Assembly (NCBI GenBank): GCA_024036415.1 | Contig: JAMWET010006979.1 | Location: 62,001-126,000, forward strand | DNA from: Prochilodus magdalenae | Taxonomy: Eukaryota; Chordata; Actinopteri; Characiformes; Prochilodontidae | Length of the DNA stretch: 64,000 nt | Reading direction: 5' to 3' | Shown: in pieces, positions 1-13,100 of the stretch | How the letters are laid out: the number at the start of each line of letters is the position of its first letter | Position numbering within the stretch: the first letter of the stretch is position 1 | Program-made: the position numbers and the translations under genes | Notes under the pieces: generated by a model | Database searches by the model: none | Told to the model about the DNA's origin: nothing | What the model saw: only the letters and a program-made list of their open reading frames with translations

Positions 1-359
1 GCCAATATGATCTAAGATTACCTGATTTCTGAAACTAAAACCAGGGACACTGTGAGGTTTTGAATTTGTTGCTTTTTAGAAACAAAGTTTTAAAAATCGC
101 TAAGGCTAGCAGCTTAGGCAGGGATGTGGCAGAGATATGTTTACCACAAAAGATTCAGTGTTTGTATGAGCCCATAAATAAAATTAATATGAAATATTTT
201 GGTAAAAAAGACTATCGAACCATATAATGGGGCCCCTCTCAAACTCTTCCAACTCCCTGAGGCTTACTTCCCTCACAAAGGATGCTACCAGCACCACAGC
301 ATGAATCAGAATGGAAAGCACAACAGGATGACCTTATTGCAGTCAGGTACAGTGATAAG

Positions 360-430
360 ACTTGTCCATGTTTTGAATCATTTGCACGTCTCATGATGTC
401 AAACCTCCCTGTCTATTGGTTCCTTCTGTG
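360..430. repeat. Scrap of same dispersed family
   Basis: TCTCATGATGTCAAACCTCC near 389-408, followed by a TATTGGTTCCTTCTGTG stretch, resembles 5650-5710 and 28330-28390. Too short to classify alone. Confidence 0.3.
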
Positions 431-2114
431 TGAAACTTTTTTGATGTTGAGTGTATATAGACGGCTAGGTTAAGGTTAGGATAGGTTATGCACTATTCTT
501 TGACTACATGGTAGCTCACTGACCTGACATTTTGGCTTTGGTGGCATTTCACACAGCAGTATTCTCTGTTCAAAACAAGCACAATTCTGTCTGGAAGTCA
601 CATAACTAAGTGTGAATACATGTAGTAGCCCAATCAGGATCAATCAGAAGTGAAAACAGCAGGAGCACCTCCGTGCCAGGACTCTGAAACAGCAACATAC
701 ACAGGTTCATGTCTGTAACAAGCTTCAAATAAAACAGACGTAATGTCTTTTACAAGTACCAAATGTCTGTATTTAATCTAGAATAGCCAAAATGCTTATG
801 TCCACCAGCATTAACTTAACACAAACACACATAAACTTTGCCAACAGTGTGTTTTGACTCCTTTGACCCAAACTGAAGGTTTTGTTATAATAAAGTAGTC
901 ACAGTCAGTCTTTAACAGGGTAACTTTATATAGGAAGTAAATAACATTCTTAACTTTAATGGTTTTAACGTAACGGCATTTATTTCAAGCTGTTGGTTCT
1001 GAAAGCTTCACACTCTGTTAAGGGCAGTTCTCCATGGTAAAACATTGAGGTTTTAAATAATATTGATCTAATAAGAAACATGCTTAGTCACACACATTAA
1101 CACATAATTCATTTTTACTGCCTATGTTTTATCTCATATGTTTGGCATTCGTCTGAGTTCAGAACACTCCTATTTAGCAGTGGCTGAAGGGTCTGTGATG
1201 CAAGAGCTCGGACACTCAAACAGTATCCACTGCCCTGTTGGGCTCTTAACCTCAGAGACAGCTGCTTGAATAGCCAGCTATTACTGGACCTGAGCAAGCA
1301 CAGTTAGGATACTCTGTCAGCAGTGGCCTGGGCTTTTTAGCTCAAACAGTCACTGTAAAACTACAGCATAATAGATACAGTATATGTTTTCTGTCTTAAA
1401 ATGTTTGGTTAAAATCTTCATAAGCTTCATCGTTACAAATTACAATGTCTTAAAGGTTTATAAAGTTGGGTTTTCAGAATACAAGAGACGATTGGACTTA
1501 TGGAACGTTTCAGATCCACAGGGAGTCGAGCAGAAATGCAGAAATGATCTTTGATGTGGGCTGTACAGGAATTATGGCACTAACTTCGCATGGCACCATG
1601 GACTCGTATCATGAACAGAAACTAGTTTTTGCCAGTCGTTCGAGATACTTAGTAGGAATAATGGTTTTGTAAAGGTAGAACAGGTATTATGATTCTAACA
1701 TCTATCATTCTATCATTTCACAATGATATACTTTTGTATTTGTAATTTTTGTAATTGATACGCATAATTTTTACAATTTTTTTTTGTATTTTAGATGTAT
1801 TAAATGTCTTTTAAAAGCTTTACAATCAGTATTAAACCTAGAAACGTCAAAATATGTTAATATGCAACAATGTTAATCTACCCCTAACATAATACTAAAA
1901 TAATACCCTATGTATGATCATAAAAAAAATTCCTTTATTTTTTTTTTGAACAAGCTTTGATATGGGTCCAAACTAAAGGCCTACCCACTGAAAATTAGAC
2001 CACTTTTTTGTTACTGCCAGAGAAATCTTCATCTTTAATTCAAGAGTAAAGAGAATTGCCACGCTCTAGTAAACACAGAAATCATATTGTATTATACCGA
2101 CTTCAATCTTACAC

Positions 2115-2246
2115 ATTTCTATAACAGCAAAACCTTATTTCTGAAACAGCAAAACGTTATTTCAATAACAGCAAAACCTTATTTCTATAACAGCAAAACC
2201 TTATTTCTATAACAGCAAAACGTTATTTCTATAACAGCAAAACATT
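2115..2246. repeat. 22-bp tandem repeat, six copies
   Basis: Six units of ATTTCTATAACAGCAAAACC plus TT run end to end. Differences are single bases (CCTT, CGTT or CATT ends; CTGAAAC or CAATAAC variants). It lies in the downstream tns1 intron and has no coding potential. Confidence 0.95.
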
Positions 2247-3098
2247 ATTTTAAATATACCACAGAAAGCATTACCACTGTTAAAGATAAGATTATATGGA
2301 TAAGGATGCATTGCCCTGGTGCATACTTTGCTGTGAACAGCATTTTTTATGTCCCCATTATTTTTCCAGTCAGACAAAAACAGACAGCAATCACAACAAT
2401 AAAGGCTGGAAATGTTGATTGTCACTGGGTTTATTCTGCAATCCATAAACCGGGTAACCATCATGCCTGTTAAGTAAGTGGGCATCCGAGCATGGAAAAA
2501 TACAGATGCCTAATAGAAGGTATCCTAAACATTATAATAGGCTCATTTATCATTTGCCACCTTGTTGCTGGCATATGCATTTTGTGGGCCTTAAAATAAC
2601 TTCTCCTCTCATCCATTCCTTTGATCTGATTTCACTAAAACTTTTTAGGCTTTGTAAACAATGGGAAGAGATGGGCACACAGGTCACGCGACCACGGCAA
2701 CTCATGGAACTATCATTAGTCATTCAGAGCTAAAACAAGGCCTCGCCCTGTCAGTGACGTGGAGCCTTCCCAAAGGAATCCATAGCCCACTGCCAGTTCT
2801 TCCTCAGATCAGGCCTAAATTTGGTACTAGCTCACTTGTTTGGGTTACCTCACTCATCTGCCTGCATGTTAGAGTACAGTAATCTCCAACATGACCCTAA
2901 ATAGTCTTGCTCTTCACACCTCCACAGCGGGCCAGAACAGAGCAGACTGGCAGGAGGGGAATCTTTACAGCTAAGAAAACTTCAGTCCAACTTGTGGAGA
3001 GATTCAAATAAAGTAACGAGATAGGATGAGAGGCTGTGGCCACATCAGTTTTACAACAGTTGAATGATGTTGCTGAATTCCCCTAAGAGTAGTGATGG

Positions 3099-3108
3099 CC
3101 ATATATGG
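3099..3108 (+). promoter_or_regulatory. CArG box (SRF site)
   Basis: CCATATATGG, a perfect CC(A/T)6GG match in the downstream tns1 intron. Motif evidence only; such a short match can occur by chance in AT-rich DNA. Confidence 0.3.
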
Positions 3109-5279
3109 CTTTTTGCTTTGTCAGAAAATGCAATATGATAAAATACAGTATGTTCAGTGATTCAATAATAGTTTATTATACGAGTGAGGCTTAATTTGGC
3201 CAAAAATCCATTTGTCTATAAGGCTTTTTACTGCCTGGAAAAATAAAACACAGGCAGAAAAGTCTGATCTTTGTTTGCAGAGTCCCATCACTGCATTAAC
3301 AGGTCTTTTTAAGCTGTTGACGATCTGTGTTGTATTTCTTGACTGTTGGGCTACATCTACATCTTCATCATTAATGTTAAAGTTAGCAGACGTGGAACAC
3401 CTTTCCACTTCTCTTACAAAGCTACCATTTTGTAAATCCACTGCTATAGCTCATGACACTATGACATGTTTATGGTAAGGTTTAGGGCAACAACTGATAT
3501 GTAGCAGGAACTATGAGCCAAAACCTAATTTGGTCATAACATAATTCTATTTAATTCTATAATTCTATACGATTCTATCTAAACTACAGAATTTCTAAAT
3601 ACCTAGCATATTGTCAAACCCATACAATTCATACATGCAAAGGTATAATGTTGGCATACATGAAATCTAGCCTAGATTCTTTAGTCAGGTTCCTAGACTC
3701 TGTCCAGCAATTGTGTAGTCCTAATATTTATTTTTTACTTTGCGTTCCGTTACCAGGCTAAAAATTCATCTGATTAGACTTTGGGTGATGAGGTGGAAAC
3801 ATATCAATATATTCAATATATTGCAGTAATGAAAATTGAAACTGATGAATTATGGTATGCTCAAATGACATACTTTGTTGATTGAAGTGAAAATAAGTAA
3901 ACACACCCTCTGCACAGACTGTACCCAAATATGACACTTCTCATCAAATAGTAGTACAGCATATGAATGTATGCTTAACAGTTAAAAAGCACTCTTTGCA
4001 CAGGCCACAATTTATGTTTTTTATTTCTATCCATTATGTTACATTCTAAACTATAATTGTGCATTAAGATGTGTTCTCTTCAGAGGATGTGTACATATAT
4101 TTACTTTTCATCAAGAACACTTAGGAGGCTGTGAGTCTTATGTAAACACACTATATTTATGACATATATAAATTAGTAACTTTTCTGATACAACAAACTG
4201 TGTGATGGACTTCTAATGTGTCTGTTGACACATGGTTTATGTCACTTTTTCAAATAGTTTAGGGAGAATTTACATATGAAGAAGCTTTATATCAAAAGAA
4301 TCTCTAAACGAGAGGAATAGACATGTGCACACCTCAGTTCCTCTGCTGACAGAGTCTGGATATTTTAAGAAGTTCCACCAGCAGTTCAATAAATTACTCC
4401 CAATTGATCCAATGCATTTGTTTTTTTTTCTCAAATAGTTTCGTGACACCTGAGTTACAGGTTTAGACTTCTCTCCCCAAAACTGATCACAAGAGACCTT
4501 GCTGAACTGACACAACAGCATTACTCAGGAAAATTTTCTATAAGAACTTGACTAATGGAATTCTAATGGAAGGCTTGCAGCAGCTGGACCAGGAAGTCTT
4601 TCTGTGATGGTCAGAATGAATCTAGACACTGACAAAAAAGCAATGTCATCAGCAATGGAGCTGTCAGTGATCCAGGAAGATGTGACTTACGAGCAAACGC
4701 ACCTTTAGTACGTTTAGTACAGTGTGTGCTAGGCTGCTCATTGTACTGCAGTGGACCAGTTGTTTTACTGGTCACACTGTGTTCTATTGGGCTCTGGCAC
4801 TCTGGAGGGGTGGAGGGGGTGCTGGAGGGGGATTAATGAAAGGCCTGGCGCAGCTTTCTGCTGAGAAGCACTGGGAAGCAGCACGTCCAATTATGGCAAA
4901 ACTGCAAACACCAGCGCTTTACTTGCACTCTCTAATTCACAAATGACCGCAATCTTCTGCTTCCCTCAATCTCTTCAGCTCCACGCCTTCTTTTATGGAG
5001 GCATTGCACCCTGCTGATAACGCAATTCTGACACTAAGTGAAAGAGCACACTGGGCTTGAATGCTCAAAGCTTCAAGATCAAAACTATACTTTAAATGAG
5101 CAGGTGAAAATCAAATTCTGAAGCTGTGTGAGATATACTCAGATGTTTTTTTTACCCGGATGGAAGTTTGTTTTACCGTGCTTTAAATATTTAACATATT
5201 GATTCTGGTTTTATTTTTTTGAACTATTTAAAGCAATTTAAAGTATCAGTAAATACACTAATCATCAGAACGTGTCATG

Positions 5280-5730
5280 TGGAGACAAACCATTTATCTT
5301 GGTGGTGACCATTGTGCCTCCACAAACTGAGTTATTGGCCGTCTCCTTCAAGACAAAAGCAGGACTCGTCACTGAAGACGACGGGCTGCCAATCTGAGTC
5401 ATTTAACAACAGCCTTGCACGACACCACTGCAGTCTTTGGCAGCGTTGATGTGGTGTTGAGGGCAGTCATCGTAACAGTCTGTGTGCATGTAGTCATGTA
5501 TGATGCAGCTGTCTGCCAATGGTACTGGCACTAACAGAATTACTCATGGGAGGAGTCACTGATAACTGGATGTCCGCAATCATGGTTGTTGGGTCTGTAG
5601 AGTGATGCTTGTCACATGTGCTACTAAGCATAAAACTTAAATGATGTACATGTCTCACAATGTCAAACCTGCCCACCAAGTGTCATTTCTGTCATTGATT
5701 TATTCTGGGTGCATCTATTTTTTTAGTGCA
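5280..5730 (-). mobile_element. Degenerate Tc1-like transposase fragment
   Basis: The minus strand near 5330-5400 reads DWQPVVFSDESCFCLEGDG, matching the region around the first catalytic Asp of Tc1 transposases (VVFSDESRF). The adjoining 5400-5480 matches 61530-61590 in opposite orientation. Its outer part (GTCTCACAATGTCAAACCTG near 5650) also recurs at about 370-430 and 28330-28370. Frameshifts and stops are frequent. Confidence 0.65.
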
Positions 5731-6728
5731 TTTTAAGCAACTTGCTGTGCAACTAGATGTTTTAAGATAGGCGTATATGAACAGTAAAGATAAATTGTTT
5801 CTTTCTTAGTAGAACATTTAGAGAGCAGGTGGATGTGGAGCGAAAGGAAATGTGGAGGGGATTTTAGAAGTGGCATTGTTGGAGAAACGTCCCTGTTGAT
5901 ACATGTTTTTCTGTTGAAAGCAGTGCTTTTACCTCTCCTTTCTCTTGTTATTGTATGATTGTGTTTACACGCGGATGACGAGTTCTGAGTATCAAGTTTT
6001 TTGAAGTGCAAATTCTCATTCTGGGTCAGGAAGTCCCCAAGCACAACGCAGAGTAGAGTTCCTGTGGTAACAGTAAAGTATCCATGCTGGTGGGTTTAAT
6101 ACACGGATGCAGAAGAGACACAGACTATGCATCATTTCACCCTCCTAGCAATCACTGTGTCGAGTCATAGGTCACAACTCTTTGGTGGTCTTCTTGAATC
6201 TCCGCAATTCCGTCACCCTGGATTTGATATTGCCGTTGTTTGTCACATTGTGAATGATGCAAAAGACTGACATTAAATTGCACTTCCACATGCAGTTTGT
6301 ATTAGATTGCATGTATGTTTTGTTTTCCAAACTAAGAAAGTTGTATTCATAAGAAAGTCTGAATATAGAGAGCAATGCAGATGTAACAAGCAGATACGTA
6401 CAGTAATTAGATTTTCCAGAAAGTATCCACTAAAGTAATCCCATCACATCAGTAGTAATGGATTTGTAATGGATTACGATTTGAGTACAATAGTTGTATA
6501 TAACACAAACATAGGTACTAATTTTAAGCTTCAAGGCGACGTCTATACCTTTTTAAAGCTACACGATAAAATGATACATTTTTATGGATAGCTATATGTT
6601 AAAGAGATTTAGAATTTTTTTACAAATTTCTTTACAACTTAGCATAATTTGAGGAAGTGTGATGATTTAGGCATGAAGTTTGTATGATGTTAATTGGTGG
6701 GGTATAATATTCCATTACTGCATTAGCC

Positions 6729-6746
6729 TGAGTCAGTATTGACTCA
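6729..6746. promoter_or_regulatory. Paired AP-1 sites, palindromic
   Basis: TGAGTCA-GTAT-TGACTCA is a perfect inverted pair of AP-1/TRE heptamers in the downstream tns1 intron. Motif evidence only. Confidence 0.35.
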
Positions 6747-9700
6747 GTGCTGGGTGTGGATGCAGGGACTGAGCCAACAGCTCTGACTGTGCAAACGCCA
6801 GACTTCATGGCATCTGGGAGTCGAATGTCGGCACTCGGTATGTTCTTACTGGATCCAGTTTCAGCTTCTGTCCAGCTACATGCGTGAGTGAGAGTGTTGG
6901 AGGGTTGTAGCGGGGGATGGTTGTTTTGTGGTCCCTAGGTCTTCTGACTTGCTCCTCCATCTTGCAGGACACTGGATAAAGCAGTTTCAGTTTTCCACCC
7001 CCACCCAAAGGCTGCCATTGAAGCCACTGAGGCTCCCTATTTCTGCAGCCACTATTTAAAGCTGAACATGAAGGCCAGATGGGCCAGGAAGAGCCAGCAA
7101 AGAGGATTGTTGTATTCCAAGGACGTGACTAGGGCTGTGACTAATGGCTTTTTTTGTTATTGATTATCGTTTATGGCACAAAGGAACAATAGAAGCCATA
7201 TGGCCTCTAATACTTCTATTGAACATTAGTATGGGGCAGCAGGAATGAGTAGTGATACCTACATGGCTTGATAAAAAAAGAGAAGTACATGACAAAAGCA
7301 GTGTGTTTAAAATGAAGCAACAGAGAACTCCGTCCTCTTTTTTCTACTTCTTTGACGTGTTTCATCTCTTCAGAGTTGGTCGCGCTGGTCAAAATCCGAA
7401 GCTTAACAAAAAAAGATCCTTAACATAAAAGATTTTTCCCATTATCTCCATTGAGAATGACGTAACATTACTGACAAATTGCTACAGCCCAAAAAGTGAC
7501 ACGATACCTTAATAAACATGAACAATGTTGAACATGCTTTAATGTTGATATTATAGCTGACAACAAACGCAGGTCCACTATCAGAATTTCAGTTTTACCT
7601 ACTCCAAAAATCTCAAATCTCCCTTCACATTCCTTTATTTAAGTGGGTGGCAAAAGGTTCCTGTAATTGGTCTGCAAGTCTTAACCCTCCAAAAACCGCA
7701 AATCACCCGAACCATGGGGCAGTTTGATCTGGACTGAGACCACCTCATTTGGTCCATTATTATTCTTTGGTCTGAACTGTCGTCTGAGGAACCTTTCTCC
7801 TCTGATATTTGTTCAGACAAAGTCCGAAGGTCCCAACCAAACAAAGTAGGTGTAAAAACTCCTCAGAGTGTCTTGAAAGGAACTAGCCTAAGACTGTCAG
7901 TGATCAAATGGCTGTTGATTTTCTAAGAGAAAATAAGTTACACGTCCTCTACAGAAAACACACCTCTGCAAATTCATGCACATTTATGGTATATTTGCTG
8001 AATTTACTATATTAGGGAAAATATATTAACATAACATGTAATATATTCTATTCTGATTTGTTACAACAAGCATTAAAAATACAGTACATCAAAATGCCAC
8101 ACTGAAGTACCTAAAGGATATAAAAGTTGTGTTAAGTTACATGGGAAATGAAAGCACTCCTCTCCACACAATGCCAGACACTGAAATGCAAATAACTTGA
8201 AGCTAAACAGACAGCAGTATCAAACTCTTAGCATTGAAAAAATAAGCTGTTGCATTCTGGCAGGCGAAATAGCATTTTGAGTCTGAGATCCGAATCTATC
8301 TTTACAATTTCACTCTAGTTGAGGAATTATGGGTCTAAAGTAAAATATGTATGTAATTAAAATAGCCAGGAATGTTAACAAGAACTTGACAAGAAATGTT
8401 TCATAAATCTGGCAATACATCACAATTCTTGGTCTGGTTTCAATTGCATCTTATTAAGACCTCAGCGTTCTCATAGCATAGGCTCTGATGCAATACACAC
8501 AGTGATGAAATTGCTCATCAGCTGAATGCCTAACGATACCAAAGGGAACTTAATAGCATCATTTAAGTTTCTCCTTCAGCTGCATCTGCTGGTCTCTGCC
8601 AGCCAAAAATCTAGGAGAGCTGCCAATCACTAAGCCTCTCCGAGATGCAAAGCAATGCGCCATCGCGTCATGCTATTGAGCAACAGTTGTTTTGCCGCAG
8701 ATAATCAGCATTACATATGCCCATTAACTAAAGACAAAGCAAAAGCCATGTAAAAAGTGATTCTCCAATAAATCAATTTTAGCGTAAAGGTTTGTGATGC
8801 TGGCTTAGCACTATAACCTTTCCCCTACAATGTAGGGGTTTGTTATATGTGAGCAACATTTATAAGAACACTTCAAGATTTGTTGTATTTATTTAAATAA
8901 ACTTAATTAGAACACTTTCAGTAATTTAGTGATTACCAAAATATTCTGTTCCTCCAAAGATTCACAGTTTGATGAGTTGATTTTAACAAAGCCCTATGCT
9001 AAAGCTGGCATTAAATTACACATTTTATCATTAAAATTACACATTTTGGATATTCCAGCCATTTCATGACTTTTTAAAATATTCTTGTCATATATTCATA
9101 CACATACATATGGAGCACTCAATCAAAAGTTTCTCTTCATGAGTTAATAATGAGTTAATATTTTTTTTCCATTCCAACTGCTATGATAATGGTAAATCAT
9201 ACAGTCATGGAATTTGAACAGTCATATGAGTAGAAAGCCAGCAGTGATGTTCATTCACTTTCTCACACTAACTTTGATTTTGACTTCTTAAAAATGGAAA
9301 ACATAAAACATAAAACCTGAATTTGAAAATCCTTTACCTAATTTAAACCTAATTATGTGTACTGGGCTACATTTTTCATTGCACCCCAAAATTTCACCTT
9401 TATCAGCAGAGTTTAGTTAAGTGTGTTCTTTTTAAATGAGCTATTTCCACGTCTATCCAGAAGTCCAGCCAAACTGTATGTGTACAAACAATCTGATTTG
9501 GTATATATGGACAAAAAACTATTACTGGAATTATATTGCTTAATATTGTGAATGCAGCATGACTTGCAAAACATAGAAATTTGTTAAATCAATAAAACAC
9601 ACTGTTAAAAACTTGCCTGCAATTATTTATTTAAAAAAACGTTTTTCCTTGGATTACTTGGTACACCCTAATTTATCAGCTTTTGACAACACTAAAAAGA

Positions 9701-10081
9701 CCTACTATATGTCATAGTGTAAAAGACTTCAGATAATCACAGCAGAGGCTTTTTTGTAGATTAGGTCTAACTACAAATTAAGGCAAATGAGACGACTCAT
9801 AACCTGAGGGCTGCTACTAAGTGAGTTTTGAGCACTCTTAGCAAAGTGGAGGAAGACATTATGTGACATAATAACTATTTCCCAAGAGTGCTATCCTTTG
9901 CCTTATCCTGCTTAATTGCACTTACATCAAAGTACTCCTTTTCTCAGATGCTCACATACCTACTATCACCCTAATGTGAATAGGGGGAGCCGAAGGAAAC
10001 ATGCTAGATCAAGTGATTTATGCCGGTCACTTAATCACTATCAAATAAACTGCCAGCTACATGATGTGAAAAGCTTCTCAC

Positions 10082-10198
10082 CTTCAGTTGTGTCCTCACA
10101 TCGCCGGTTAAAGTTTTCATACGAGTCCCAGCGTATGAGGGGGTCTTGGGTGTTGTAGTCTACAGACACACTGGGGCCATTCTCGAGATGATCCAGCC
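10082..10198 (-). CDS. tns1: tns1 exon: [12 protein letters not shown], start of central region
   Basis: This 117-bp exon encodes [20 protein letters not shown] and continues [18 protein letters not shown]. It is the conserved segment just after the C2 domain (tensin-1 [24 protein letters not shown]). It ends one base into a Gly codon with donor gtgagaag. The next exon in tensin-1 begins the long disordered region and is not present in the remaining 10 kb to the left. Confidence 0.96.
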
Positions 10199-13100
10199 CT
10201 AAGGAAGACAGGAGAGGTTGTATAAATGAAATGATATGATGTCTCATTTTTCCCTTTTTTCTGTGATCCCACATGCTCCCCATCCCCTAAGCGATCCTCC
10301 TTTTACTTCTTCTACTTGCAGGAACCACAGGGGTAAGTCTACCTGAGATCATTTAACATGGGAACACAGTTGTGGAATAATGCTGCAGTTTGCAAGATGT
10401 TAATAAACTTCTATTAGGTATTAGCTTCTTTATTTGGATCATATCCTATATTTTTCATATTTTCCCTTCCCAAAGAGATAATCTGCAAAAAAAAAAATCT
10501 TATTATTTCTAGCACAGTTTTATTTATTATTTTATTTTTATTTTTCATATTTCATTTGAGCTTCTGGACCAATACATTGCTCTGGCAGCAACAACAGCTA
10601 GAAGAAAGATGCCTGACCCATGACAGCCATGAGTGACAGAGGGAAGAGGATGTCGGCTGCAAGAGAGCTTGGGAAAATAGTCGTAAACAAGAGGCTTAAA
10701 GATGGTTTCTGAGTTTCACAGTTACGCCACCGTACAATGCCTGATGTTTGATCTTGGCCGAGCTGCAGAGCAGGGGAAGCCACTTACAGACGGAGCAGCG
10801 AGCTCTTTGCCTGTCTTTTCCCCTTTCCATTGAAAGGTGCCTGCCCTGACATACTTTAAACATTGTTAGGTGGCTCTCATTAAGTAAGCACCAGCACCTG
10901 GGTGGAGAGGAAAGGAGAGCTTACTGGTTCACCACTCCATCACTGCCCCCCTGAACGCCTCTAGCGTCTGTCCTCATTGTCCTGTATCACATCCCTGCTT
11001 GCACTGTCACTTACAGCTTTTGCTTGCTTGTGAGGTTAGGGCACTGCCTTCCAGTCCTCTCTCGCAGCTGTTGTCAGTGCCTGAGGGTCAGGCGTCTGGC
11101 ATGCTTACATTAAAAATTCAGGGGTTTTGCCTTCTGTTAAGCTGCTATTTTTTCTTTGGCAGCAATAGTAAAATACAGTGCCAGTAAAATAGCCTCTTCT
11201 CTGGCTGACTACTGTCCCTAGTTCAAGAAGTAGTTTGGGCTTGATATATGGAAAAAATGGAATGGAAAAATGGCGATAATGGAAAAAATGAGACATTTCC
11301 TCCTGATAACAGAAACATCACTGCATTTGAACAGTGTTACCTGGTCTAAAAACTCTTACTATCTGCAGTATAAACACTCCATATAACATCCACATGTATA
11401 TATGGTCTGATGTTACTCCATTCATGGCTTTTTGGACAGAATCCTGGGATTTTAGGGGCCAATGTCACAGGAATTTCTCTCCCATTTTTTGAATTAAACG
11501 AGGTTGGTGCAGTATGTCGGCACTATTTAAGGTTCAATGTATGTTGAAAAATATATGGCAGCCAATCCGAACAGAGCTTATTTACTTATGTCAGTCTTAA
11601 AGGCACAGAAGTTGGCAAATGGTCATCTAAAAATTAATTACAACTGTTAATGTAATGTTAGTACATAAAATCACATGAAGTGTACTACAAAGGATAAAAA
11701 TAAATAGGAAAAAATAGTATATGGTCCCTTTAAAAGTAAAAAAAAAATTCACAAACTACATCAAACTTTTATTAAAAACATAAACAGTAAAAAGTAAGTT
11801 TTTGGTGATATGTCCTCTCAGAAGATTGGTGAATAATAAATAGTACATGCTACGTCGGCACCATCAGCTTACCTCTGATTTTCTCTGGGCCGAAAGAGAA
11901 AATGAACTCCACTTTTCCATCCTCTGGATATCGGTCATCTGTAGAAACAGATTTTCATACTTAGTCTTATAGACATAGTGAGTGTCTGTCTATGCTGTGT
12001 TGACTCATATGGTGCTGAGAGACAATCTCTCAACTTCACCATACAGCATGTTGTTTTTGTAACAAGAGAAGACTAGGAACAGAGGAACCTCTGAAGGTCT
12101 CATCCAGGTCGTTCTTGGTGAAGACCAACCCTAAATCATGCACAGCACACGTGTGGAACTGAACTCTGAAGATCACATCTCGACTGGGGTTCCGATAACG
12201 CTTGTGGTAGCACTTCAGCTGAAGGATTAGAAGAACAGATAGAGAACAAAGAAAATTGCACAGACATTTTAAAATCAGGAAAATTTCTAAACATTACACT
12301 TGTTGATTTACAAGGACTTACAAGCTGTACCGATCAGATAACAGCAATAATTTGTACTGGGTATATCTAAATTTAATGATGTTTATACCAGTACACTCAC
12401 AAATAACGTCTACTAAGTGATTATTTTCTTGAACCCTGCATACATAACACTGACATCAACACGCCCTTTGTCATTGTCATGGCATCATATGGAGTCACCT
12501 GGGTTGCATTTCAGGTTTGTAACAGGTTTTATCCAAAAGACTGATTGGATTTTCTGTGACTCACTTTTCAACCTGAACCTAATTTCTCTGGCATCTTTTT
12601 GCTGATGTAATAGAATAGACTTAGTTTTGTCCTTCCAATGACATTACATTAGAGTTTAAAATGACACTGTGATGGTTCACAAGAACATGCTCAATTATGA
12701 AAATCATAATACGGTGTGTCCAAATTTTGCAGCTTTCTATACCAGTATATCTCCTTTTAGCAGCAGGCCTGGCTCAATGGTGATGCAGATGCTTGTATGA
12801 CTGTCCCCTTGAACGTTACTGCGAAAACAGAGAGAGATAGAGAGGGAGAGAGAGAGAGAGAGAGGTGCATATAATAGGTGCATATAAGGTGTGAACGTGT
12901 GTTCTAGCCTGCAGGCACTATGAAAAGGTGAATAAATGACCATCATGTGCTAAACGCACCAAATGGACCTCAATATGAAAATTTAACCACTCATTATATA
13001 TTCATTATATTCAGGCCAATGTCTTAGCACAAAAGAATGTCAAAGTTTGCAATAAAAGTAAAGTGGACAATCATATTAGAGGATAACAATGATGAAGTGA

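Larger units (their letters stand above)
1..10081 (-). other. tns1 downstream intron (partial)
   Basis: About 10 kb follow the 10198-10082 exon with no further tensin exon; none of the open frames resembles the central or SH2-PTB parts. The stretch is AT-rich and holds a 22-bp tandem repeat (2115-2246), a degenerate transposase (about 5280-5730), a related scrap near 370-430, a CArG box (3099-3108) and an AP-1-like palindrome (6729-6746). Nothing else was recognised. Confidence 0.7.

Noticed and set aside
2115..2246. CRISPR-like array
   Set aside because: Repeat units are contiguous with no spacers, in a vertebrate intron; a simple tandem repeat.
10321..10331. Plus-strand 11-nt microexon between cttctacttgcag and gtaagtct
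   Set aside because: Both splice signals are strong, but it is antisense to tns1, 11 nt is extreme, and there is no other plus-strand exon to join it to.
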